This document shows positions 10,620 through 24,000 of a stretch of 64,000 nucleotides of DNA, one piece after another. The translations under genes were made by a program, and so were the position numbers. The notes below the pieces were generated by a model. The model searched no databases. It was given only the letters and a program-made list of their open reading frames with translations, and had not been told where the DNA came from. Location of the stretch: NCBI RefSeq assembly GCF_964340395.1, contig NC_135570.1:4222822-4286821 (forward strand), written 5' to 3'. The DNA comes from Glandiceps talaboti (Eukaryota; Hemichordata; Enteropneusta; Spengelidae). Every line of letters starts with the position of its first letter. Position 1 is the first letter of the stretch.

Positions 10620-13600
10620 GTGAGTACTTTAATAGGGCCCTTGTCAACATGGCCGTCCAGTCTCAAAGATCGCCGAGTTGACATAGCAATGTTAAAAATG
10701 TCGTGTCATGCTACCGAACAGTCTCTTCATATACAACAGAGACACATACTGGTTACTTTATTTTTTACAAAGTTCAGATATAACAAATTAAAATTTCAGT
10801 GATGAATGGAACATTTCTTGAACACATAAAGATGATTGAATCGAAGGCGCGATAACTATGAAACCCGTGTTTACGAGCTTACATTATGTCAGCAACACAC
10901 CTGTTACACGAACACAATTATACGACCACTCCAATACGAAAGATACCTTACAGAAATATAAACTATGATATTGAACTTGAAGTTTGATGTTATCTGTGTG
11001 GGCTTGAGGTTTATAGTGAATTATAGTCTTTCATTTAAACCACGCCCGGAAGTTCAAATACACCTTATCATTTTGAATTGGTAAACACACATAGGAAGAA
11101 CTGGTTGTATGCCTAAGAAGAATTAGTTAGATTTAGTTTTCCTTCATATTTTCTCAATTTAAAGGAATAATCATCTCTCGAATTACTGCGTTGTTTGCTA
11201 CAGTGTTTACACAGTACACCGTATAATATTTACCTGTGGATTACTAACGCTCGCTACTGTTGTTTCACGATTATGGTATTCTGCAGAAGCTTACTTCGCA
11301 AAATACTTTGGAAATTTAAAGGCATGGGTTCACTCCACGTTTTGTGCCCAAGAATGATAAAATTTGAGCGCCACAAAAGAACTAAAGAAAGCCTTGGTGA
11401 GCATAGGTCAGAGGTCACGATTCTTAGTCGAGTACGTGTGGTTGCTATTATATACAATTGTGTCGACTAGCCACTTTGAATACCACGAAGTCGCAAACAA
11501 ATTGTAAGGTCTACCGCCCATTACTTGTATCAAAACGATGTGAAATAAATCAACAAGTAGATTATAAAAAGTGATGTCCACAGTTCATTATCTCTTAAAC
11601 AAGATACTGAAATTGTGAAACAAGCCTAACCCTACAACAAAAGTGCAATGTTTTGGTCATGTATCGTCAACATGCCATAATTACTCAGGGTGTTTGGTCA
11701 CATAATTGGTTTAAGTACTATTGACGGGTAGTTACTGAATTACCAACATATTAATAAAATTATACCCTAAACGCAATATGTACATAAGTTGAATTTATGT
11801 TCTTCTGCACATTTTTTGTTGACAAATGAAATGTTAGGGTATTTTTACGGAATTGGCAAATTCAAGTTTGTATGCGGTCTAGACATATGCTGAAAACGTA
11901 TGTGTTTTCACTCTTAGGAAGACTCCGTTTTCTGATCTAAGAAAGGACAGACTTGTCCAACCACAGATGTTATTTTCTTCGTACATATAAACATAGAGGT
12001 CCTTCCTACCGCCATGATATCAACGACAACATACATGTACAAATACATAGAAACGTGTTCAAACACCACAAAAATAGCGTAGTTCCTTACAAGATAAAAT
12101 ACATTTGTACACTTTGATTTATTAGGTAAGACTGATATGTATGTATTTCCATATCCATGACAACGGTTCGAATCATATCTATTTCATAGGTATCCATTCA
12201 TATTTAACATGTGTTTTTGTTTGGCTGTTTACTTTTTGGTGTACGATTACATAAGTATACAATAGGGGGTTGCCTACGGAGTGACCCATTGTAATCAATA
12301 TTCAAGTCCAGTTTCGACCCATGGCAAGACATAACGTGGATGGGGTCAATGCCATAATAGAATTGAAACTACGGGATTTAAATAACACTTTTAACTTGTT
12401 TGCTTTGCAAAAAAATATCAACAGTGAAACCAATATTCTTTAAAAACACGGGTCGTTTAAATGTGAGTAGATTTGGAGTATATTGTGCATTTGATTAGGA
12501 ATAATAAACAAGTACGTTGTATAATCAATGCTCTCATAGTGACACGCGGACGGCCGGATAATGTAACCGAAACGCATGTTCAGGAACTCGAGTTTAAAAT
12601 TTATTGAAGCAGTAAAGATTTTTGTTTTAATTTGACCATCTCTTTCTTATTAATTCTAATATACATTTTCTTGTGAAACTTAATGCATACCTTTTAAACC
12701 CAATTCATTAAAAATTGTGCTTCTCTCTTTTTGAGAATTAACCATAATCTGAGTCAAGTGTAAACTAAAATATATATCATAATATTACGTTTTGATGTGC
12801 ATTTTTATTGTTCTTCACGGATATTTACATTTACCCCCCCCCTCCATCAGTGCTAATCCGTAAAATAGGGAAATAATCTGACATTTTATGTTGACATGGG
12901 TAGGTGGCGTGAAGTGTCATTATGACACAGTATCAGATACCGTATTCGGATTACTATTTATATCATGTACAGTTATATTCATATCACATTATCAGATAAA
13001 GTTATTTGCTTTGACATAATCTGAATTAACCAGATTATTTTATCTATTAATCATCTTAAAAAAAGAAAAAAAAACTAGTAGTATTACTACTTGTATCTGT
13101 AATCCTACTTTGCCATATCCTAAATGACAACCAAATCTAAATAGTTTGAAAATAAATAATATAAATGTAAAATTATAATAGGGAGATCAATTAGAAATCC
13201 GAAAATGTTTGCGCATGCTCAAGTTTAAGCACCATCCATGCTGGCAGTTGAAATGTTCATGTTGGGGGGGGGGGGGTTATATTCCAAGTTACCACGAGGA
13301 TGTGTTTTGGGGGGCTACAAGCAAATTTAATGCCAAATGCACATATCTAGAAAGTACCACAGTCCTGTGAATGACCGAGTCACCTCTCCGAACGAAAATA
13401 GGAAGAAGAAAGGACAGCTATTTGCATTTTTGAACAATTTTTCTCTAAACCAATAATGCATAGTGTGTTTTTTTTTCAATAGCAGTCTTGCTCTGTTACC
13501 CATAGTATCGTATTGATATTATAATGATGCTGCCATGCAACCCTTGTGAAATCCCCTGAGGTGGATTTGTTATCCGCCATTTTGTTGGTAACTGAAAAGC

Positions 13601-16600
13601 TACGTGACTGGGTAGACTGTTGAATTTAAAAAAATACTAAAATTACAGAATAATATTTATTCTTGAGCAGTTATTCAAATATACCGTTTTAGATAGACCA
13701 TTTTAGTAACACCTTCTGTCGTAGTTTTCTCCAGGAGCAAACTTTAAATCCTAGCCTGTCTTACTTGTAGGACAGTCGTTAGCTATTAAAAGCTGAACAT
13801 GGTAGCTTGTAGCTAACTGATTCCTTATTTGCTCATATAGTGCCAAGGGAGGGGTGGGGGTGGATTGAGAGGGGCAAATTAAATGCAATTATCACTCTGA
13901 AATCTGACCACGTGATCAGGCATGAATGAAAAGCAAAGCAATTGGTTACATATTTTAAACTTTAATTATGGCGGAGACCTAGTATTTTGATGATGGGTAT
14001 GATATGAGGGACAAACTAGGTATAATTTATAAGTGTTAAAAACTATACAACGGCTTGAACTGTACTGATGTGATACGCTGACTGGCCAGGCAACTACTAC
14101 TTGAACTTTGGTGTCTGCGCATGACGTGACGTCACTCGCCATCTCTCGACTTGACGAAAAACTGGTCTATAGGTACAGATCGAACACAATGTAATTAGTA
14201 ACCACAACATAATTAAATTCATTATGCATTTAGCTTTATTAAATGATTGATAACATCAACAGTGAATTCTGAAGACCTTGATTGGTGAATATCGAATCTG
14301 ACAAATTGTTGAATTATGTACGAGAAGGGGTACGATAGATTGAATCGATTGATATCGTCTTGGCTACAGCGGTATTGTGTAAATAGCGTGTCTACGGCGT
14401 TGATACGTTTAGTAATATAAGGACAAACCACACAATCAGGGCAGATATTTAGTCGAGATTATTCCAAGCAATAAGGCTACGATATTGTTATGTGATAACT
14501 TGAGGCAAATAGTAACCCGTCCAACATAAATAGCTAACAGCCAGTTTACAAACAAAATATTTGAGTTCATGATTTTTTTAAACAACGGATAGATGTGTTA
14601 TATTTATTCAGTGTCTATACAAATTGTGAGTTGACTCGCCGGGGAAGATGGGGGGTGGGGGTGGTGTTTGAAACAATAGTGCAAACCGAAAACCAAATAG
14701 TTCGATGACATTTTCGTGTTACGTATCTGTGAGTTATACTGTCTGCTACTACCCCCAGGGTACTAGCGTAAAAAGACATGAAGGTGTAAATACGGTCCAA
14801 GAATTGAAACGATCGCGACAGCAGCACATCTAAAGATATGTTACAATTCTGTATATGAGTGTACATGCTATTTTAACACAGTATGTATTTACAAATGTCA
14901 TAAGCTTACTGACATTTCTAAATAGCCTGTTTGGTAGAAAGTGGCACGCAGGGATCTAGATAACGTAGATATGTCATCTACAATGGTAACCATAGACGCT
15001 GCACTAGCCACTCAATGTCGTTCCTATCAAGTCTGACATGATGTTTTCAACGAGAGGAAAATAAAAACCAGACGTTGAAACTTTTTGCTGTCATTACGTA
15101 TTAGTCATCGAATGTACGTGGGAGTGTATACAGACAGCAAAATCATACAGAACTAGAGAACGTCGTGTTTGGTCGGCAAATACTAACAACAGAACGTTTG
15201 CACACAACAGTGTGATAAAAGAGTATGCTGTTCTACAAATTGGGTCATAGCACACCACAGCAGGGTGTCTCTGTCAAAATGTAAGGTCAGGTAAAGGTCC
15301 CCCTCCCACTGTTTGAGGCTTAGAGGCGAAATCTAAGCGGTATTATGAAATACATGTATTCCTATCGCCCTTTACAATACTTCACAGTTGTGGTTAGAGT
15401 ATACGTTCGGTAAATCCCTCGATTGAGTATTCAAGATACTATAAAACGTCCAATAAAGAATGTATGTACCTACTCCACAAATAAAAGGCTTTGTACTTTC
15501 AAAGTGATGGTGTGACTATTTGTAGGCAGATTGTGCGTATTAAAAGCTTGAAATCTGTCACCATGCCACAGTGTTTACTATGATTATGGTTTGGTGTTAG
15601 AGACGGACATGTCACGAATGTGTCAATATCAAACAAACTGGCGATTTTCTATTTAAAGACTAACACACCAAGTGCACAAATTCAGGCAGCACAAAAGTAT
15701 TTCTCTCATTGTCGTGTCAAGAACCAATTGTACGTTCACTGATTACTTGGTTCACATCCAGTCTTTTTGAAAGAAGTGGTTAATTTCCATAAATATTTGG
15801 TTACCCTCGTCCAGTTTGTTGAATAGGCTTTGATGAGATCTAGCCTAGAAGTAGAATATGTTTCTTGTGAGATAAACCATAGACAGTGGAGCTCCACTGT
15901 CTATGGATAAACCAACAACTTGGGATATCACCCACAATTGCTTGCATTCAACCCCTGTATCTACAAGAATTCTGTAAGATACCGTTAGAATGAAATCTGA
16001 TGCAGACTTTAATGGCGTGAACGCCCAGGTCATCATTTTATAGGGGGGGGGGATAGTGATGACAATGATTATACAAATTCACCTACTACAAACAAACACA
16101 GTGGTAGTTGTTGGTTTATATTACTATGCTTGCCCTACCACGGTTCACCCTGGTAGAGTGACTATGAGTATTCTGGAGTGGTGACGAAGGCTATTATATT
16201 AAAAGCAGCAATTCTCGTGTCTGACAACAGGTTGTCATTCGAATATAGTCTTTCGACGGTTTAATTAAAAGTGAATATTAAAATGGTATTGGCCTACATG
16301 CTTAGTAAGATGATACCTTCATATGTGTCACCGTATCGACAAACGTACAAACTTCTACAGATTGGACATTTACAGTAGTTGAAACGCTTTTTAGAAAACC
16401 GCTTAATACAAATTTACACTTGGTCAACTGTTGACAAGACTTCTAAAGTTTCACCAAGCTTTATTGAATTATATGGAATTTAATAACGTCGAGGAATTTC
16501 AGTTAAGATTTCATTATTGGGAATTCTATTATTTCTACCCGAGATGTTGTCTTTGTAAAGGTTATTTGATAATGTAAAGTGGTTTTTGAAATTAAATAGC

Positions 16601-17942
16601 TTTAGAAATGCGACAAGGGACACACGCTGTTTGTACAAAACGTGGCGGTTTTCGAGTATGAATGTTGAGTTCCAAACCCATTCACCGTAAGGACACAGGA
16701 AACAGAACTCTTAAAGCTAGACTCGTGTCTTTCAAGTTAACGACGTACAAAGCTGACATGATTGAATTTGTTTCCTTTTTGGGTCCCATTCATTTTCTGT
16801 TGTCAGCCTGATAGCGCCGCCATCTTTGAGGTTGCCTAGCAACTATAAACTGAATCAAGGACAGTGAACCTGCGGGTAAAAACAGAGCCATTATATTAAC
16901 TTGATAGAAGTATCGATTGCAAGGCGACGTTTTGTTTGAATAACATGTCTCGTTTTTATAAAGTTGAACATTATAAATGTCAATCGTTCAATAATATAAA
17001 GGAAAACTTATTTGAAATGCTTTCAACGTTTTGTACGAAATGAAAACGTCTAACTGGAATCAATACACGATATGCACGGTATTCAAAACACGGTATTTCG
17101 TCTGTGGTTTGCAAACACACGTTGGAAAGCAAAGACCTAGTCACATTTCTACTCCGTTTTCTCGTTAGCTAGACTTCTTTTACGTCTGTGTTTACATTTT
17201 AAATGAATTTACTGGTGTGACATCACTCTTACGTCCATTCCAATTGAATGACGAATTTCCGAGTTGGATTCCCTAAGTAATAACAGCAGATCGATACTTT
17301 TTGTATAAAGTGTTTATTTAATATTAACAAGGTAATAATATGAACGAGTTGCTAATGAAAATTGAAGTTTCTCCAAGGTGATATCATAACACGTTTTAAA
17401 AGACTTGAAGTATAACATTAATTCGTATATACCCTATAAAAGAGTTGAACCAATTTTGTTATGGAGTGTGTTATTGAACATATCACCTCGTAATATTGTA
17501 TATTAAATGTAATAGAAAACTCGGCATTTTAGTGACAGTGTTGTGAAATAAATTCAATACAAAGTACTACTGACTCTACAAAGCTGTCAATAACACTACT
17601 CCTGGTTACATTGCTGACTTGATTAACACTAAACCTGCAACTCACTTCGCTCAAGTCTACTTCATGTACACCGTTGTAATACAAAGTCATATGGTGAGTG
17701 TGCGTTCTCTAAAGAAGCGCCCCTCTTATGAAACAGTAAACCACTTGAACTTCGTTCACCACTCACTGTCGATAAATTCAAGAAGGATATCAAGACGTCG
17801 CTATATCTGTTTACAAGACCTTTCTAACTTTTACTACGATCTACTATAAATGTTCCTGTTCAGCGCCATAGAACATTATGTCGTATCAAATTTTGGCGCT
17901 ATACAAATTCGATTGCTTGCTTGCTTGATTGCTTGATTGATG

Positions 17943-18013
<71 letters not shown>

Positions 18014-21000
18014 AAAACATTCTAATTTGGCCATATTTAGTGCATGTTGGTGTTTCATAAATTCTGTCGGTTGAGAATTTACGAGTTCTCTTTCGACAGA
18101 CCATAAATGAAAGGAGTGTTTGCATCGATCGATACAACCAATAAATCACCTTTCATACACTGTGTTTTCACGTGACTTGATTTTGCTCACAGCAGTCCAC
18201 AACTTGGACAATTCCCACGTCCTTCAGCACCCCGGGTACCCCTTGCATTGTTCTAGATTTCACATGAATGGCAGAAACTACTAGTATGTTGAAAGTGTTC
18301 CAACTTGAAAGTACAAGGCGACACAATGCCTATAGATCATCATTCGCCATTGGCTAAGTAGGGCGTAAACCCAGATATGCTTTGTTTATAAGCTAATCAG
18401 AATTGCCGTCTTTTGTGACTCTCAACCGTACAACACAGTACTTGACTGGGATGACACTAATGCACATGACAACGTCATAATTAGTTACAATTGACATAGT
18501 TACCATACTTAAAGCAATGCTTTGGAACGGAATTATGTTTCCTTCCTTCTATAGACGTTTACGACTACAAATTTTGTTCAATATTCATTTACATATAAAT
18601 AAGCTGAAACGTAAATTTATTGCGATGAACGTCGTGAGTTGTAAATGACAGATGTTCGGCGTTATGCCAACACGTAACAACGTTGAAGACATTATATCCA
18701 CGATATCGAAGACCCAAACTATTATTAAATATCATAAAACGACACATCTTAAAATAAAATATTCTATCGGAGAAGCCCGACACATGCGCTCATAAAATGC
18801 ATCGCGTTTTCCACCACCACCACCACCACCACCACCACCACCACCACCACCACCACCACCACCACCACCACCACCACCACCACCACGTTTCTGCATCGCC
18901 CCCTATCGCATAATATGATATATAGGGGGTCTATAGTTTGTGTTATACAGGTGATTTCCTCTTAGCTTGCAAATGATATTAATTTAAATTGTGTGTCTAT
19001 ATCAGTGAGACTGGTCATACAATTAGTCTATGAACCAAACCCTGAAAAAAACTGTATTTTTAGCTAAAATGATACTTTATTATTTATACAAATAAATATA
19101 AAAATTTATATACAAATAAAAAGATCTTGGTTATCAAAGATTTTTAAAATAAAAAACGCCATTTTTCACATTTTTTCAACAAAACTGATTACCAATATAA
19201 ATATACAAGACACAATAAAAATAACAGAGTCTGCTATGTATAGTGTTTTGTTTTTTGTTATCATTTACAAAATAGAGAGCAGGCAATATATGTAAGGGAT
19301 ATTTGTGTTATCTTTATTGTGTCTATCAGTGATTAGTCTCACTGATTTTGATACATCGTTTACAATAGCATTTGCAAGCTAAGACGAAATACCTACCTAT
19401 GCATCTCTACCTATGACCATAATAATGAACCATAGACACTGTCTATGAATAAACCAACTGGTATACCATGTAAGTCTATAAACTACCTGTATACGTACAT
19501 AAAATTGACTATTTTTCCATTTTATCCCGTGTAGGAGCTAGAGCAGATCTACAAAGTCGTGCAGAAAGCCGTTGTAGTATTGCATCCAGAGCTTCAGAAA
19601 GACCAGACACTAGATTTAGGTTAGAAGTCGATGAGGTAAGCTATTAACCAACTGTTCCATCGACCGGAAGTGACGACATGCATTCAAGTCATTTTATGTC
19701 AAAATGTCAAATTGAATTTTTATTAAGAATAATCATAAATTATATTAATATGTGTCCTCGAATCATACTTTTTTTCAGAGTTGGGTACAAGATGTCAATT
19801 AGATTTGTAACAAAATAACCAAATAAACCATGGAACTTTTCCATTTTTTGTCCGAGCCTGTTGTCTTTGTAACAATGTAAAATGCTGTAATGTTGTGAAC
19901 AATGTGCAGACTATGCCTTAGATCATATGACGATACTGTAACACAAATTTTAACCATTTTCTTCGTAGTTGGAAATGATACTTCGAGAAAAGGCTAAACG
20001 TGGATTCTACGAACTCAGAAAATTGTTCGTATCGAACGACCCTGAAGGACGTGGAACCGTTAGCAGAGATGCCTTACACCGAATCGTTACCACATTCGTC
20101 GGCCAGTTCATTGGTCCCAAACAATTCAACCATCTAATGGCAAGGTACGTAACCATGGAAACAGTCATACTGGCACGTGACTATTTCCTTCACCGCCATT
20201 AAAAAAATATATGAGTTAACGTATTGAACCAGAAAGTTTCATTTAAATTCACATTGTGAGTTTGGTGAATTATTAATCAAATTTACTTACACTATCCGAC
20301 GCTGTTTGTTGTGATCGTGGATAATTTCCAGCTATCAGAACAACGTATGTTCCGTAAAAAACGACTCAGGGTGACAGACAAGTAATATCCCAAGTTCAGA
20401 TTAAAATTCAAATCTAAGTGTGAGAAATAGTTATATGGTAGAGCTATAGAATTAGTTGGTACAGAATAAACGTAAACGATCCTATGTAATCGTTATGCTC
20501 TACTGATAAGATCACACTAATACGACAACCTGGGATTAAAACCCTGGCCTTTAGATCCTTTGTTAAATTTGGGAAACACCGTTTACTTAAATTTAGACTG
20601 TAAGATACGTCGTGTAGTTCCGCCCTCATCGGCCTCCTCTCACGTATCACCGATGTGTGAGGGCGCCCAGTCACGATGTACCTTGCACATGTCACAGACT
20701 ACGTTTACTCGTTCCATGTACCTAATTACATTTTCTTTTACAGGTTGAAACTTGGTGAAAAACAAGTAGTGAGACTCGACGAGTTTTACGCGGCTTTCCG
20801 TGAACAAGTAGCGACAGAAATGCCAGCATGGATGGATCCTGTCAATAGACACCATGTAGAGAAAATCGCCATGACAGCCAGCCAGGTTCATCTACATCTC
20901 AAAGAAAAGGCCAAACAAAGGTAAACGTCACAACGTACATGTATCATAAACATGGCTTTGATTTTTGATGAAACGTTAACGTTTTTACCCATTTTATCCT

Positions 21001-24000
21001 CTGCAAAAAAAATTAACGTTGTGTATCTTATAATTATATGCAACCACACCACATCAGGTTCAACACACTGTACGATGCATCAACAAGCGATATCCTATTC
21101 CTAGTAAAATAACACGTCATATCCGAACTTGGACTTTATTTCATACATTGTCGTTGCATTTGATTTTTTAAAGGGTAGATAGATTATTAGTTCATTTTGG
21201 AGACTTGCTTCGGTACTTTTTGTTCGAAAACAGTATCTACTAAACGAGAAAGACAGTGGAATTTCGTACGGTTACTAAATCCGAGGTTGAAACTAATTTG
21301 TACGGCCTTTCTCCAATTTCAGATTCTTAGACGTTGCTGATTTATTTCCACAAATGAACCCAGGTGGTTCTGGTAGGATACTGAAACCAGAATTCCGTAA
21401 CGTACTGAACAAGATGTTATTCTTTATGGAGGATGATGAATTTGAGAAATTGTGGTCAAAGTAAGTGCGCCCTCTATGTCAGCTTAGTCTGTGTTGGGAG
21501 CTGTTATATGTACTTTTTGCAGACTACCGGGGTAGTAATTTCTTGCTTGTTTTCGGTCCATTTGTGTTTTTTTAGTTGCCTTTAGTCAGAATTTTCTTTT
21601 TAGCTATTTTAATTTTTAAAATAAAATTGTTTCGAAATTTCGTAAATGGGGTAATGTTTAGTTCAACAGAACAAAGTATCAAGTTGGTTGGTTGGTTGGG
21701 GGTGGGGGGTGGAGTGGGATGGGGGAGTGGGGTGAGTATTTTGAAACTTGGTGGACCTTATGTGTTTGCATTGGATCGGTGGGCAAAACATGTACTATTG
21801 ATATATTGAAGCAGAAAGTATTGTTTGTTTTTGCTTTTGAAACAGAAATATCATTTATTTACCTAATTATGTGGGTTTTTTTCACCTTGCTAGATATGAC
21901 ATTGATGGTATTGGTGTTATCAATGGTGCAAAAATGCTGAATAAACTTGGCATTACAATCCGAGCAGAGACAGCGAGTCCTGCACAAAGATTGGACTCTG
22001 CAGATTCAACAGCATGTGAGTTAATACATGGAATTCACTATACCTGCCAATGCCATTATTTGATCAGTTTTTATCAAAATGGTTGAATGAACAAACACAC
22101 ACATATGCAAACAGACAGACAACAATCTAACCAAGCAAACATACAGACAGACAGAAACACACAGACAGACAGACAGACAGACACACACACACACACCACT
22201 TTTTGATTTCCTTATTTTCCTTTCACCTTTGTTATCAAAGTTTCCATGGTTACAATCTTCAGTAACAATGTATCCCTTAAAATGTGTCAACTTTCAACTT
22301 TGAACTTTGAACCCAGCATAAGGATTCATAATACAATGCTAGCACGATGTTCCATATCCTCCATACTTCATAAGGCATTTTTGTAGGTTTATGCGTAGAA
22401 CTGAGATTGATATTTTTAAAATCATTAATTATTGCAAAATAAGATGACACAACTATGCATTGATAAACACGAGTTGTAACAAGTAAATAAAGATCCTAGA
22501 GAGGAACACACTAAAAAAATATCAAATGTACTCCTTCCTCCAAAGTTATCACAAAGGGGTACTGTTGACTAACCCATTAAATCAATCATTATGGTATTTC
22601 ATTCACTTAATATTTTTACTATCCACATTGAGATGACAACTCGACCTTTGTAACATGGTTATGATGGTTTTCTCAACAGCTGGCCGAAAAATGAAGCGAG
22701 TAGAAATAGAACGAGCTAAGTCACTTGACGTCGAAAGATGGTTGAAAAATAAATTCAGAGAAGGATGCACCACTATGAGGAGTGAATTCCAAAAATGTGA
22801 TAGTGAGAAAACAGGCCAGGTACGTTGAAAATGTCACATCAATACTTGTTTGTATCAGACTTAAGGCAGTTATTTCTGTGTTCTAATCAGGGATGACATT
22901 TCGTTATGTTTATCATATTTTTTAATGAATATTTATCAATGAATAAACCTTTTTATCGAGGATTACTTTTCACATGTTTTCATTTAGCGCCCCCAACATC
23001 TTTTCATTGTTATTCTTTTGTTTTCTAGATTGACCGAGGAGACTTCAGAAGGGTTCTGGAGAAGTTTGGTCTCAAGTTAGATGATAAACAACTTGGTGAC
23101 TTCTGTGCACGATGTGGTGTAGATATGAAAGATGGTGACAAAGTACCATACAAAGAATTCTTACGACGATTCCAGGATCGCAGTGAAACTGGAATGCCAC
23201 ACAATATCCTTTCTAACCCAAAACACAAGTAAGCGTTTCTTTTAGATGAGTTTTTGAAGTATTGCATGTTAACAAAACAATAAGTACATGTAAAATTCTC
23301 ACATTCTCCTTACATTTCATCCATTTCATTATACATGTTACACCTAGATTTACTGATTTAACAATTTATTGATTTGAAAAACAAAAATCAAACTCTGTTT
23401 TGCCATCACTTTGTGCATTACTTACAACCAACTTCAGAGTTATCTAAAGATGCCTGTGATCAGTACATTGTTTTACAAGTGGTGGGCAATTAATACTGAC
23501 TTTGAAGGTGCTGAAAAGTCTTCTTCTTATCACAATATCAAAACTGACATATAATTCCTGCACAGCTACCCATGGCCCTAGCACACAGCAGAATACAACA
23601 TATACCATACACATACTGAACACATGATACTCTTTACTGTTACACAGATGGCTTGAAGTACTTTATATTTTCTGACAGATTACATTATGCTGTGTGCTAT
23701 GGTCAAGTGTATAATAGAATTCATATATGTGATAAGTGGAAGATTTTAAGTCAGTTTTAAATGTCTATCACTGATAAAACAACTCTGAAATCGGTTGCAA
23801 TAGGGTCTCATTTATAGACCTGATGTGTCATGGATGTGAATATGTACTCATTCTTTGCATTTTGTTATGTTTGTAGGAAAGCTATATCACAATATCTGTT
23901 CTCGCATATCTCAAAAATAAAAACAAAAAGTAAAGAACAATACATCTAATTATGGTAAAATATAATAAATGGTACTATTTTTTCCGTATGTAGATTCAAT

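Larger units (their letters stand above)
10620..19534. other. EFCAB6 intron 1 (8.9 kb)
   Basis: No exon candidate recognised. Contents noted: a full CRE-like TGACGTCA (14127-14134), a 30-bp palindrome (15877-15906), a GATT tetranucleotide run, a CAC trinucleotide run and TIR element B (18949-19394). The rest shows nothing I can name. Confidence 0.55.

Noticed and set aside
12161-12180. GGTTCGAATCA resembling a tRNA B box
   Set aside because: No matching A box or cloverleaf could be found around it.
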